Assembly (NCBI GenBank): GCA_050743075.1
Contig: JBOGDS010000057.1
Span: 1-24,078 of the forward strand
DNA length: 24,078 bases
Reading direction: 5' to 3'
DNA from: JBOGDS01 sp050743075
GTDB lineage: Bacteria > Actinomycetota > Actinomycetes > Jiangellales > Jiangellaceae
Positions 7,315 through 15,687 of this stretch are shown one piece after another. The number at the start of each line of letters is the position of its first letter. Position 1 is the first letter of the stretch. The notes under the pieces are model-generated. The model had not been told where the DNA came from and searched no databases. It saw only the letters and a program-made list of their open reading frames with translations. Both the position numbers and the translations under genes were made by a program.

Positions 7315-7407
7315 CCATGGCACGCCGAACCGCTCCACAAAAGGTGACAGAACGGGCGCCGTGGCAGCAGTTCAACGTGCCATGGACCGCGGTTCAGCGT
7401 GCCATGG
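7315..7407. repeat. Right copy of the ~92-bp repeat array with the CGTGCCATGG motif
   Basis: Direct-orientation relative of the block at 6111-6202. It has an inverted unit at 7315-7330 and two direct units at 7370-7385 and 7392-7407, all three fitting GTTC-N2-CGTGCCATGG. The direct units are 22 bases apart, as in the left copy, although the bases between them differ. The array is about 90 bases upstream of the DUF559 gene start and just beyond the stop of the flavoprotein gene at 7436, so it sits in the DUF559 promoter region. Confidence 0.85.
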
Positions 7408-7435
7408 CGGCCGGGTGCCGGGTGGCAGGGCTTCC

Positions 7436-8653
7436 TCAGACGTCGCCGAAGGGCACGGACGGGTTCGCGAGCCGGTCGGGGTCGAGGACGCGCCCCGAGC
7501 GGACGAGCTCCTTCAGCGGGTCGATGCCGTCGTCCCACATGTTCACGTGCATAGCGGCGGCGGCATGCCCGCCGCGCAGCCAGAACGCCTGGAACTCACG
7601 CCCGCCGAGATCGCCACGCGTCACCACCCGGTCGTAGCTGCGCGGCGGGGCGTAGCCGATGTACTCCATGCCGAGGTCGTACTGGTCAGTGAAGAAGTAC
7701 GGCAACTCGTCGTAGGTCACGTCCTGCCCGAGCATTGACCGCGCTGCAGCCGGGCTGGCGTTCAAGGCGTTTGCCCAGTGCTCGACCCGCACCCGCGTAC
7801 CGAGCAGTGGATGCTCGGCCGCGGCGACGTCGCCCGCGGCGTAGACGTCGGGAGCGGACGTGCGGAACGCCGCATCGACCGCGACCCCGTCCTCGATGGT
7901 CAGGCCGGCGGCCGTCGCCAGCTCGATGGACGGCCGGATCCCCACACCGACGATCACCGCGTCGACGCCGAGCTGTTCGCCGCCCGGCGTGACGACCGTC
8001 GACACGCGCCCGCCGTCGCCTCCGATCTCCTGGATGCTGGCACCGAGACGCAGATCAACACCGTGCTCGCGATGGAGGTCGGCGAACACACGGGCGACCT
8101 CGTCGCCAAGAACGCCCTGCAGTGGCAGATCCGCGATCTCGAAGACGGTAACCTCGGCGCCGTGGTGCCGGGCCGCGGCAGCGACCTCGAGACCTATCCA
8201 GCCCGCTCCGACGATCGCGACCCGCCGTCCCGGTGAGAGCACGCGACGGATGTGGTCGGCATGCCGCAGCTCTCGCAGGTACGACACACCGTCGAGGTCG
8301 GCGCCCGGCACGTCGAGGCGGCGCGGCGTCGAGCCGGTGGCGAGTAGCAGCTTCTCGTAGCGGATCCGCTCGCCGCCGGTCAGCTCGACCTCGTGCGCCG
8401 TTGGATCGAGCGCCGTCGCCCGGGTACCCAGCCGCAGATCGACGTCGTGCTCGGCGTACCACGACTCGGGGTGCACGAACGCCGTGTCGCGTTCGGCCGC
8501 ACCGAGCAAGTAGCCCTTGGACAGTGGCGGGCGCTCGTAGGGGCGTTCCGCTTCGGCGCAGACCAGCACAACAGGGCCGGTGAAGCCCTCCTCGCGGAGG
8601 GTCTCGGCTGCCTTCGCGCCGGCCAGGCCGCCGCCGACGATCACGAGTGTCAT
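7436..8653 (-). CDS. FAD/NAD(P)-dependent ferredoxin reductase-type oxidoreductase
   Basis: A 405-aa soluble flavoprotein of the ferredoxin reductase family that moves electrons from NAD(P)H to ferredoxins of oxygenase or P450 systems (rhodocoxin and putidaredoxin reductase relatives). The N-terminal FAD-binding motif GGGLAGAKAAE (residues 7-17), ERPPLSKGYL, the ATGSTPR segment, the second dinucleotide-binding motif GAGWIGLE for NAD(P)H, and TSAPDVYAAGD for the FAD pyrophosphate are all present. The C-terminal reductase domain (from about residue 320) is complete. Length is normal. The ATG at 8651-8653 has GAGGTG upstream. No ferredoxin or oxygenase gene is adjacent, so the partner is unknown. 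It lies 31 bases downstream of dgt on the same strand. Confidence 0.9.
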   Translation of the reverse strand: MTLVIVGGGLAGAKAAETLREEGFTGPVVLVCAEAERPYERPPLSKGYLLGAAERDTAFVHPESWYAEHDVDLRLGTRATALDPTAHEVELTGGERIRYEKLLLATGSTPRRLDVPGADLDGVSYLRELRHADHIRRVLSPGRRVAIVGAGWIGLEVAAAARHHGAEVTVFEIADLPLQGVLGDEVARVFADLHREHGVDLRLGASIQEIGGDGGRVSTVVTPGGEQLGVDAVIVGVGIRPSIELATAAGLTIEDGVAVDAAFRTSAPDVYAAGDVAAAEHPLLGTRVRVEHWANALNASPAAARSMLGQDVTYDELPYFFTDQYDLGMEYIGYAPPRSYDRVVTRGDLGGREFQAFWLRGGHAAAAMHVNMWDDGIDPLKELVRSGRVLDPDRLANPSVPFGDV

Positions 8654-8684
8654 GGCGACACCTCACTCCGGCCCGCGACCGGTG

Positions 8685-9917
8685 TCAACGGCGGCGCCGG
8701 ACGAGGCGGTGGTGCAGGGCCTGGGCTGACACGTCGGTCAGCGAGGCCACCTGGTCCACGACGACCCGCAGCCGGCCACCGTCGTCGGCAGCCTGGGCCC
8801 AGTCCGAGCGGAACGACGTCTCCAGATCATCTGGGGCCCGTGCCCACAACGCGTCGACCAACTCATGCACGATCACCCGCTGGCTGACATACACCGGTGC
8901 GCGGTCCTCGGCGGTCATCACGTACACCGCAGCGAGCCCCTTCAGCACGGCGACCTGTGCGCGGGTCTCGCGCGGAACCTCGAGATCGGCAGCGTACCGC
9001 GTCAAGGTGCCGCGCCCGTGTGCGGCATGCGTCGCCTGCTGGGCGGCGACACAGAACCGCCCGATCAGCTGGCTGGTCATGTCCTTGAGCGCAGCCAGCG
9101 TGCGCCGATCGCCCTCGTAGGCGTCCACCCAGAACGGCAGCGCCCGGAGCCGGTCGAACGCATCGAGAACCTCCGCGGGCGACGCGTCCGGCAGGTACCA
9201 CGCCGTCGTCTGCTCGGCGACGCGAGCCCGCTCGGCCGGGTCGGCCAGGACGGCCACGGTGCCGAGCCGCTCCGCGACGATCGCGTCCTCCACGTCGTGG
9301 ACGCTGTAGGCGACATCGTCGGCGAAGTCCATGACCTGCGCCTCCAGGCACCGCTGTCCGTCCGGCGCCCCCAGGCGCAGCCACGCGAAGACGTCGACGT
9401 CGGCTGGGTAGACGCCGAACTTGGCCGTTCCCGCCGTGCGCGGCCAGGGGTACTTCGTGGCGGCGTCCAGGCTGGCTCGGGTGAGGTTGAGCCCCGCCGG
9501 CCGTCCGTCCGGATGCGCGGCCTTGGCCTCCAGGCGGGTGAGGACCCGCAGCGTCTGCGCGTTCCCCTCGAAGCCACCGATGCCGGCCGCGACGTCGTTG
9601 AGCGCCGTCTCGCCATTGTGCCCGAACGGCGGGTGGCCGAGGTCGTGGGCAAGGCAGGCGGTGTCGACGACGTCCGGATCGCAGCCGAGGGCCTTCCCCA
9701 GCTCGCGGCCCACCTGGGCGACCTCGAGGGAGTGGGTGAGGCGGTTGCGCACGAAATCGTCGGTCCCGGGCGCGACGACCTGGGTCTTGGCGGCGAGCCG
9801 ACGCAGTGATGCGGAATGCAGCACGCGGGCGCGGTCACGTTCGAAGGCGGTCCGGCCAGAGCGTTTCGTCGGCTCGGGCGCCCACCGCTGGCGGTCGCTG
9901 TCCTCGTACCCGCTCAT
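8685..9917 (-). CDS. dgt: Deoxyguanosinetriphosphate triphosphohydrolase-like HD protein
   Basis: A 410-aa HD-domain protein that hydrolyses dNTPs, classically dGTP, to the nucleoside and tripolyphosphate, helping to set dNTP pools. The metal ligands are visible as His62 in RLTHSLEV and His91-Asp92 in AHDLGHPPFGHNGE, with a further Asp in MDFADDVAYSVHD. The N-terminal DRARVLHSASLRRLAAKTQV motif is characteristic, and length matches the actinobacterial type. The ATG start MSGYEDSDRQRW is 18 bases after the stop of the DUF218 gene, so the two are probably cotranscribed. In many actinobacteria dgt sits directly upstream of dnaG. Here a flavoprotein gene and the DUF559/repeat segment lie between them. 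Confidence 0.93.
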   Translation of the reverse strand: MSGYEDSDRQRWAPEPTKRSGRTAFERDRARVLHSASLRRLAAKTQVVAPGTDDFVRNRLTHSLEVAQVGRELGKALGCDPDVVDTACLAHDLGHPPFGHNGETALNDVAAGIGGFEGNAQTLRVLTRLEAKAAHPDGRPAGLNLTRASLDAATKYPWPRTAGTAKFGVYPADVDVFAWLRLGAPDGQRCLEAQVMDFADDVAYSVHDVEDAIVAERLGTVAVLADPAERARVAEQTTAWYLPDASPAEVLDAFDRLRALPFWVDAYEGDRRTLAALKDMTSQLIGRFCVAAQQATHAAHGRGTLTRYAADLEVPRETRAQVAVLKGLAAVYVMTAEDRAPVYVSQRVIVHELVDALWARAPDDLETSFRSDWAQAADDGGRLRVVVDQVASLTDVSAQALHHRLVRRRR

Positions 9918-9935
9918 CGGTGCCGAGGCTACGGG

Positions 9936-10586
9936 TCAGAACGCGTCCAGCGTGCCGCGACCCGACTCCCCGGTGACCCGCCATCGGTAGTAGGCCAGCG
10001 ACTCTCGCAGGATGTACCGCAGCTGCACCTCCCTGGTCTGCACGGACGGCCCGGATCGGGCCGGCGCGGCCACGGCGTCGATGCCCGCGGCGTCGGCCAG
10101 CGCCTTGGAGCGGAACGTGTGCCACGGGTCGGTGACGAGCACGGCCGTCTGCCAGCCATGGTCGTCGAAGACCTCGTCCACGGCGTCGAGGCTGCTCTGG
10201 GTGTTGTCGCCCTCGGGTACGGCCACGACGGCGTCGCCCGGTACGCCCTGCGTGTTGAGCCAGTCCCGGCCGGCTTCTGCCTCGGTCGTGACGTCTCCGG
10301 CTGCGCTCCCGCCGACGGTGACGATGACGGGTGCGACGTCCTCGTCCCACAGGGACTGCGCCTTCCGCAACCGTGCCTCCAGGGCCGGCGAGGGCCGGCC
10401 ACCGTACTGCGCGGCGCCGAGCACGACGATCGCGTCGGAGACCCGGTGGTCCTCCTGGCGAGCGTCCCACCAGATCCGTACCGGCACCGACACCACCCAC
10501 AGCAGCGCCAACAGGACCGACCCGACGACCACGCGACGCACCACGACGCGGCGGCTGGCACGCGGGCGGGCATCGACCTCGAACAC
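9936..10586 (-). CDS. DUF218/YdcF (SanA/ElyC-like) single-pass membrane protein
   Basis: About 216 aa, with an Arg-rich N-terminus and one membrane helix (about residues 14-38, VVVGSVLLALLWVVSVPV), then a DUF218 domain outside the membrane: SDAIVVLGAAQYGGRPSPALEARL, VTVGGSAAGDVTTEAEA, PEGDNTQSSLDAVDEV, LVTDPWHTFRSKALA. SanA and ElyC relatives affect envelope integrity and cell-wall or polysaccharide metabolism, but the reaction is unproven. The start is uncertain. GTG codons at 10584-10586, 10605-10607 and 10611-10613 are in frame and none has a good Shine-Dalgarno. I chose the first because it leaves a short positive leader before the helix. It lies 62 bases downstream of ppdK and 18 bases upstream of dgt. 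Confidence 0.82.
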   Translation of the reverse strand: MFEVDARPRASRRVVVRRVVVGSVLLALLWVVSVPVRIWWDARQEDHRVSDAIVVLGAAQYGGRPSPALEARLRKAQSLWDEDVAPVIVTVGGSAAGDVTTEAEAGRDWLNTQGVPGDAVVAVPEGDNTQSSLDAVDEVFDDHGWQTAVLVTDPWHTFRSKALADAAGIDAVAAPARSGPSVQTREVQLRYILRESLAYYRWRVTGESGRGTLDAF

Positions 10587-10648
10587 GCCACGACCGTAAC
10601 TGGCCACCGGCACGTGGGCCGTCGTCGGGTTTCCCGCACGGCCACGGT

Positions 10649-13357
10649 TCAGCGGCTGTCGCTGCCTCCCGATCGCCCCGCGGCGACCGACGCCCGGCCC
10701 GCCTCCAGGCGGGCGATCGGGACCCGGAACGGCGAACACGAGACGTAGTCGAGCCCGATCGAGTCGAAGAAGTGGATCGAGTCCGGATCGCCGCCGTGCT
10801 CGCCGCAGATGCCGACCTTGAGGTCGGCCCTGGCCGCGCGTCCTTCCGTCGTGGCGATCGACACCAGCCGGCCCACACCGTCGGCGTCGAGCGACTCGAA
10901 TGGCGACACCCCGAAGATGCCGCGTTCCAGGTACGCGGGGAAGAACGCCGCCTCGACATCGTCGCGGGAGAATCCCCACGCCGTCTGCGTCAGGTCGTTG
11001 GTGCCGAAGGAGAAGAACTCGGCGGCTTCGGCGATCTGCGCCGCCGTCATGCACGCCCTGGGCAGCTCGATCATCGTGCCGATCAGGAACGACAACGTGA
11101 CGCCCGTCTCCGCGGCCACGTCGGCGACCGTCTCAGCGGCCATCTCGCGGATGGCCTCAAGTTCCTGGACAGCTGCCACCAGCGGGACCATGATCTCCGG
11201 CTGCGGGTCCAGCCCGCGCCGGCGAAGGGACGCTGCCGCCTGCGCGATCGCCCTTACCTGCAGCGAGAACAGCCCCGGCACGACCAGCCCGAGCCGCACC
11301 CCGCGCATGCCGAGCATCGGGTTCTGCTCGTGCAGCCGCGCGACCTCCGACAGCAAGGTCGCAGCCTCCTTGTCCGGCTCGCCGGTGGCCTCTCCGACCG
11401 CGACCCGCACCGACAAGTCGGTGTAGTCGGGCAGGAACTCATGCAGCGGCGGGTCCAGCAGCCGGATCGTGACCGGCAGGCCGTCCATCGCCTCGAGGAT
11501 CTCGGTGAAGTCCTGCCGCTGCAGGGGCAGCAACTCGTCGAGCGCGCTGTCCCGCTCGTCGTCGGTCTGGGCCAGGATGACCCGCTCGACGATCTTGCGG
11601 CGCTCGCCGAGGAACATGTGCTCGGTCCGGCACAGGCCGATGCCCTGCGCACCGAGGGTGCGGGCGCGGCGGGCGTCGTCAGGGGTGTCGGCGTTGGCGC
11701 GGACCCCGAGGCGACGCCGCTCGTCGGCGCGGGCCATCAGCCGCCGGACCGCCGAGACGACCTCTTCCTCTGCCTGCGACAGGTCCTCCGGCTCGTCGCC
11801 CTGCAGCGCGCCCACGACCGCGCTCGGCACGACCGGCACCTCGCCGAGGAAGACCTCGCCGGTGCCGCCGTCGATCGAGATGACGTCGCCCTCGGCGACC
11901 CGCACGCCGTCGGCCGTGGTGAACTCACGGGCCGCCGTGTCGACCCGCAGTGGCTCCGCGCCGACGACGCAGGTGCGCCCCATCCCGCGGGCGACGACGG
12001 CCGCGTGGCTGGTCTTGCCGCCACGTGAGGTCAGGATGCCGTTGGCCGCGACCATGCCCCGCAGGTCGTCCGGGTTGGTCTCGCGGCGGACCAGGATGAC
12101 CGGCTCGCCACGGTCGGCCCACTCGACGGCACGTCCGGAGTCGAAGACCGCCTTGCCCACGGCCGCGCCGGGGCTGGCCGCCATGCCCTTGCCGAGCAGG
12201 TGCCGCTCGGCCGCCGGGTCGAACTGTGGGAACAGCAGGCGGGCAAGCTGGTCTCCGCTGACCCGGGACAGCGCCTCGTCCTCGTCGATCAGTCCTTCGT
12301 CGACGAGTTGGCCGGCGATCCGGAACGCGGCCGCGGCTGTGCGCTTGCCGACCCGGGTCTGCAGCATCCACAGCTTCCCGCGCTCGATGGTGAACTCGAT
12401 GTCGCAGAGATCCTTGTAGTGGGTCTCCAGCGTCGACATGATCTCGAGAAGCTGGTCGTACGACGACTTGTCCAGACCCTCCAGATCGGCCAGCGCCAGC
12501 GTGTTACGGATGCCGGCGACGACGTCTTCGCCCTGGGCGTTCGACAGGTAGTCGCCGTAGACGCCCTGCTGCCCGGTCGCCGGGTCGCGCGTGAAGGCGA
12601 CACCGGTGCCGGAGTCGGGCCCCAGGTTGCCGAAGACCATGGCGACGATGTTGACGGCCGTGCCCAGGTTGTCGGCGATCCGTTCCTGGCGGCGGTAGAG
12701 GCGGGCCCGCTCGGTGTTCCACGAGTCGAAGACGGCGCGGATGGCAAGATCCATCTGATCCCGCGGACTCTGCGGAAACTCAGTGCCGGACTCGGCCCGC
12801 ACGACGTCCTTGAACTCGCCGACCAGGCGGCGCAGGTCGTCGACATCGAGGTCGAGGTCGGACTCGACGCCCTTGGCTTCCTTGGCGCTCTCGAGCCGCT
12901 GTTCGAAGCGCTCGCCGTCGATGCCGAGCACCGTCCTGCCGAACATCTGCAGCAGCCGGCGGTACGAGTCCCAGGCGAACCGCTCGTCACCCGCGTGTGC
13001 CGCAAGCCCCTCCACGGACTCGTCGTTGAGCCCGACGTTGAGGACGGTCTCCATCATCCCGGGCATGGAGAACTTCGCGCCCGACCGGACGGACACCAGC
13101 AGCGGATCGGCGGCGTCGCCGAGCCGTTTGCCCATGCCACTCTCGAGAGCGGCGAGATGTTGCGCCACCTCGTCGGCGAGGCCGTCCGGCTCCCGCCCCT
13201 CGGCGAGGTAGTGGCGGCAGGCGTCGGTCGAGATGGTGAAACCGGGGGGCACCGGAAGCCCCAGATTCGTCATCTCGGCCAGGTTCGCACCCTTGCCACC
13301 GAGCAGATCCTTGTCATCCTTGCTGCCGTGCGAGAAGTCGAAGACGAACTGCTGCAC
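10649..13357 (-). CDS. ppdK: Pyruvate, phosphate dikinase
   Basis: PPDK reversibly converts pyruvate, ATP and phosphate to phosphoenolpyruvate, AMP and pyrophosphate. The 902-aa product has the three expected domains: N-terminal nucleotide-binding region (GGKGANLAEM, VRSGAKFSMPGMMETVLNVG), central swivelling phosphohistidine domain with SRGGKTSHAAVVARG (His451), and C-terminal PEP/pyruvate barrel (CRTEHMF, NDLTQ, GICGEHGGD with Cys851). His451 corresponds to the phosphorylated His455 of the Clostridium symbiosum enzyme. The GTG start (13355-13357) has GGAGG about 9 bases upstream. No PPDK regulatory-protein gene is visible. Glyoxylate made by the allantoin genes nearby would feed malate, so PPDK may help interconvert C3 and C4 intermediates, which is inference. 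Confidence 0.96.
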   Translation of the reverse strand: MQQFVFDFSHGSKDDKDLLGGKGANLAEMTNLGLPVPPGFTISTDACRHYLAEGREPDGLADEVAQHLAALESGMGKRLGDAADPLLVSVRSGAKFSMPGMMETVLNVGLNDESVEGLAAHAGDERFAWDSYRRLLQMFGRTVLGIDGERFEQRLESAKEAKGVESDLDLDVDDLRRLVGEFKDVVRAESGTEFPQSPRDQMDLAIRAVFDSWNTERARLYRRQERIADNLGTAVNIVAMVFGNLGPDSGTGVAFTRDPATGQQGVYGDYLSNAQGEDVVAGIRNTLALADLEGLDKSSYDQLLEIMSTLETHYKDLCDIEFTIERGKLWMLQTRVGKRTAAAAFRIAGQLVDEGLIDEDEALSRVSGDQLARLLFPQFDPAAERHLLGKGMAASPGAAVGKAVFDSGRAVEWADRGEPVILVRRETNPDDLRGMVAANGILTSRGGKTSHAAVVARGMGRTCVVGAEPLRVDTAAREFTTADGVRVAEGDVISIDGGTGEVFLGEVPVVPSAVVGALQGDEPEDLSQAEEEVVSAVRRLMARADERRRLGVRANADTPDDARRARTLGAQGIGLCRTEHMFLGERRKIVERVILAQTDDERDSALDELLPLQRQDFTEILEAMDGLPVTIRLLDPPLHEFLPDYTDLSVRVAVGEATGEPDKEAATLLSEVARLHEQNPMLGMRGVRLGLVVPGLFSLQVRAIAQAAASLRRRGLDPQPEIMVPLVAAVQELEAIREMAAETVADVAAETGVTLSFLIGTMIELPRACMTAAQIAEAAEFFSFGTNDLTQTAWGFSRDDVEAAFFPAYLERGIFGVSPFESLDADGVGRLVSIATTEGRAARADLKVGICGEHGGDPDSIHFFDSIGLDYVSCSPFRVPIARLEAGRASVAAGRSGGSDSR

Positions 13358-13389
13358 CGATCGGCCCTCCGTGCGCTGACGAATGGTCG

Positions 13390-13415
13390 GAGCCTATCGG
13401 CTGGCCCATCGGCTC
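13390..13415 (-). terminator. Imperfect hairpin downstream of the mazF-like gene
   Basis: The 11-base arms at 13390-13400 (GAGCCTATCGG) and 13405-13415 (CCCATCGGCTC) pair at 9 of 11 positions around a 4-base loop. It starts 16 bases past the mazF-like stop on the minus strand and lies in the 73-base gap before ppdK, so it could terminate the toxin-antitoxin transcript or belong to the ppdK promoter. Confidence 0.3.
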
Positions 13416-13430
13416 CCATGATCAGCGCTC

Positions 13431-13784
13431 CTACAGGGCGAGGTGCCGCCGGAGCGCTTCGTCGAGCTGACGCATCGTCCGTGCGGGCACTCTGCCGAGC
13501 TTGCGCTGCAGCCGGCCGACCGAGATCACTCTGACCTGCTCGGCCTGGGCCTTGGACTCGGTCGGGAGTCCGCACGGCTCCGCCGGCAGCAGCACTTGGA
13601 ACGGGAAGACCCGGTCGGTGTTCGAGGTGACCGGCGTGACGGCCACGACACCGCGACCGGCCCGTTCCGCGGCGCGGTTCGCGGCATCACTGCTGACGAC
13701 GACGGCGGGCCGGGTCTGGTCGACGTCGACGTCTCTGCCCCTCGACGGCTGGAACTCGACCAGGAACACGTCACCGCGGCGCAT
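13431..13784 (-). CDS. MazF-like endoribonuclease toxin (PemK/MazF family)
   Basis: A 117-aa toxin of the type II MazF/PemK family, which cleaves mRNA at short sequence motifs. The family landmarks are MRRGDVFLVEF, the DQTRPAVVVSSD segment (catalytic Arg in the QTRP loop), VAVTPVTSNTDRVFPFQV (the conserved T/S position) and the C-terminal QVRVISVGRLQRKLGRV helix. Length is normal. The ATG (13782-13784) lies inside the end of the antitoxin gene, giving a 14-base overlap and therefore translational coupling. The two genes form a compact toxin-antitoxin pair inserted between dusB and ppdK. Cleavage specificity cannot be predicted from the sequence. Confidence 0.9.
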   Translation of the reverse strand: MRRGDVFLVEFQPSRGRDVDVDQTRPAVVVSSDAANRAAERAGRGVVAVTPVTSNTDRVFPFQVLLPAEPCGLPTESKAQAEQVRVISVGRLQRKLGRVPARTMRQLDEALRRHLAL

Positions 13785-14001
13785 CGCCCAGCCCGTCCCC
13801 GACGGTGCCCTCCCAGCGTGCAGCGTCGGCGCTGTGATCCCACTCCTGCCAGGCCTGGGTGTACGCGACCTCGAGTTGGGACTCCCGCAGCAGGGCGACC
13901 GCTTCCTGCACGACCGCCGACCTGGAGTCGACGTCGTGCCGTCCCGCATATTCGTCGAGGAATGCGACATCCGACTCGGGCAAGCTGACACTGATCTTCA
14001 T
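13771..14001 (-). CDS. Ribbon-helix-helix antitoxin (MazE-like), partner of the MazF-like toxin
   Basis: A 76-aa protein with an N-terminal ribbon-helix-helix DNA-binding fold: MKISVSLPESDVAFLDEYA forms the strand and first helix, and SRSAVVQEAVALLRE the second. It is followed by an acidic, Trp-containing tail (EWDHSADAARWEG) of the kind that neutralises MazF. It precedes and overlaps the toxin gene by 14 bases, the usual order for autoregulated pairs. The ATG (13999-14001) has a good ribosome binding site, CAGGAG, 2 bases upstream of the T before ATG. The fold resembles mycobacterial MazE-type antitoxins more than the AbrB-fold MazE of Escherichia coli. By family precedent it should repress its own promoter in the 46-base gap below dusB. 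Confidence 0.85.
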   Translation of the reverse strand: MKISVSLPESDVAFLDEYAGRHDVDSRSAVVQEAVALLRESQLEVAYTQAWQEWDHSADAARWEGTVGDGLGDAPR

Positions 14002-14047
14002 ACTCCTGATGCTACCGCTCGTCCTACCGGCGACGCTACCCCTCGGG

Positions 14048-15193
14048 TCAGCCGCCGGAGACGCCGAGCTCGGCGGCGGCCAGGTCGCCGACGACGCCGT
14101 CGCGGTCGTCGAGCCACCCCGCCGGCAACGCCACGCGGCGCGGGCTGCCCTGCCGGCCCCTCGGCGTGCCGATCTCGGTCGCCGGGAACGGCTGCGCGGG
14201 ATCGAGCCGAGCAAGCAAGCCGGCCAGCTCGGTGAGCGACGACACCATGCCGAGCGCGGCACGCACGTCCGGACCGACGACGAAGCCCTTGAGATACCAG
14301 GCCATGTGCTTGCGCATGTCGCGCAGCCCATGGTCCTCGCCGGTCAGCTCGGCGAGCAGTTCGGCATGCCGGCGGATCATCGCGGCGACCTCGCCGAGGG
14401 TGGGGAGCGGCGGCGGCGGCAGGCCTGCGAACGCAGCAGCCAGGTCGCGGAACAGCCACGGCCGGCCCAGACAGCCACGCCCGACGACGACGCCGTCGGC
14501 GCCGGTCCGCTCCATCAGGTGCAGGGCGTCGGCAGCCTCCCAGACGTCGCCGTTGCCCAGGACCGGGATGTCGACCTGCTGCTTGAGCCGGGCGATCGAG
14601 GCCCAGTCGGCGGCGCCGGAGTAGTGCTGCGCAGCGGTCCGCCCGTGCAGCGCGATAGCCGCGCAGCCGGCGTCCTGGGCGATCACACCGGCGTCGAGGT
14701 AGGTGAGGTTCTCGTCGTCGATGCCCTTGCGGGTCTTCATCGTCACCGGGATGCCGTACGGCCGTGCGGCCCTGACCGCTGCGCGCAGGATCCGTTCGAG
14801 CAGGCCGCGCTTGTAAGGCAGGGCGGCACCGCCACCTCTGCGGGTCACCTTGGGCACCGGGCAACCGAAGTTGAGGTCGACGTGGTCGACACCGTGCTCT
14901 CCGGCGAGGATGCGCACGGCTTCGCCGACGTGGAACGGGTCGACGCCATAGAGCTGCACCGACCGGACCTTCTCGGTGGCGTCGAACACCAGCATCGACA
15001 GCGTCTTGGGATCGCGCTCGACGATGCCGCGCGACGTGATCATCTCGCAGACGTAGAGCCCCGCACCCTCCTCGGCGCACAGCCGGCGGAACGCCGCGTT
15101 GGTGATGCCGGCCATGGGTGCGAGCACCACCGGCGGCTCCACTCGCAGCGCGCCCAAGCGCAGTGCGGGGGCGAGCGTCGCCGGGACTGTCAC
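14048..15193 (-). CDS. dusB: tRNA-dihydrouridine synthase (DusB family)
   Basis: A 381-aa FMN enzyme that reduces uridine to dihydrouridine in the tRNA D-loop using NADPH. The barrel begins at VVLAPMAGITNAAFRRLC. The active-site cysteine is Cys111 in NFGCPVPKVTRRGGG. RKGIDDENL, ALHGRTAAQHYSG and VLGNGDVW match the FMN phosphate and tRNA-binding segments of the family. GVVVGRGCLGRPW and a helical C-terminal tRNA-recognition domain follow. The start is the GTG at 15191-15193 with AGGTGA about 9 bases upstream. The 57 bases upstream, to the small membrane-protein gene, show no obvious promoter or hairpin. Length is typical for actinobacterial DusB. Confidence 0.95.
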   Translation of the reverse strand: MTVPATLAPALRLGALRVEPPVVLAPMAGITNAAFRRLCAEEGAGLYVCEMITSRGIVERDPKTLSMLVFDATEKVRSVQLYGVDPFHVGEAVRILAGEHGVDHVDLNFGCPVPKVTRRGGGAALPYKRGLLERILRAAVRAARPYGIPVTMKTRKGIDDENLTYLDAGVIAQDAGCAAIALHGRTAAQHYSGAADWASIARLKQQVDIPVLGNGDVWEAADALHLMERTGADGVVVGRGCLGRPWLFRDLAAAFAGLPPPPLPTLGEVAAMIRRHAELLAELTGEDHGLRDMRKHMAWYLKGFVVGPDVRAALGMVSSLTELAGLLARLDPAQPFPATEIGTPRGRQGSPRRVALPAGWLDDRDGVVGDLAAAELGVSGG

Positions 15194-15250
15194 CAGGCCA
15201 TTGTCACCTGACCACCAGCCCGCCCGCGCCGCGCTCAGCTCGAGACGAGG

Positions 15251-15532
15251 TCAGCGGACGAACCTGGCTACGATCCCGCCGACCAGGAGGTAGGCCAGCG
15301 CGGCGAGGCCCCAGTTCACCAGGACGTTCCGCTCGGCGTCGCTCTGCGGGAACATGTCGTGGAACGGCGTGGAGAAGAACCGGCCGACCTCGACGATCGC
15401 GTTGACGATCACGTTTCCCTCGTTTGCGTCGACGAGAACCAGCACGATGGCAAGAGCGATGAAGGCAGCGATGATGCCGGCGACGGCAAGAACGACGGTG
15501 GCTGTCGTGTGACGGTTCATTGTGCGGACCAT
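15251..15532 (-). CDS. Small membrane protein with two predicted helices, function unknown
   Basis: A 93-aa protein from the ATG at 15530-15532. An in-frame ATG at 15518-15520 would give 89 aa. Helix 1 runs through TATVVLAVAGIIAAFIALAI and helix 2 through NWGLAALAYLLVGGIV, separated by a roughly 40-residue loop (NVIVNAIVEVGRFFSTPFHDMF). Two membrane helices with this conserved-looking loop recall small actinobacterial membrane proteins of unknown function. I cannot name a family. It reads in the same direction as dusB, 57 bases upstream of it, and about 155 bases below the allantoicase stop. That upstream gap holds a short CACGG/CCGTG hairpin and nothing else I can support. Confidence 0.65.
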   Translation of the reverse strand: MVRTMNRHTTATVVLAVAGIIAAFIALAIVLVLVDANEGNVIVNAIVEVGRFFSTPFHDMFPQSDAERNVLVNWGLAALAYLLVGGIVARFVR

Positions 15533-15687
15533 GCGTCCAGTCGTCCTCTCAGCGGAGGCCACGGCTCCGTGCCGTGACAGCTGATCCACTTCTGCCCACC
15601 TCGGCCCGGGTCCCAAACGCCGGTACGGGCCACACCCACCGTGCTGCCTCCACTCGCCGAACACAGCACCCGGGACTCCGGAAGCGG

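Noticed and set aside
6111..7407. An IS element or classical transposon
   Set aside because: No transposase domain, the repeats are direct rather than terminal inverted, and I found no target-site duplication in the outer flanks.
10331..13534. Long plus-strand ORFs (565 and 444 codons) opposite ppdK
   Set aside because: ppdK is complete with all catalytic residues, and the plus frames are low-complexity Arg/Asp/Gln-rich shadows.
15555..15685. Short inverted repeats between the small membrane protein and alc genes
   Set aside because: Stems of about 5 bp with mismatches are expected by chance in DNA of this GC content, and nothing else supports a terminator here.
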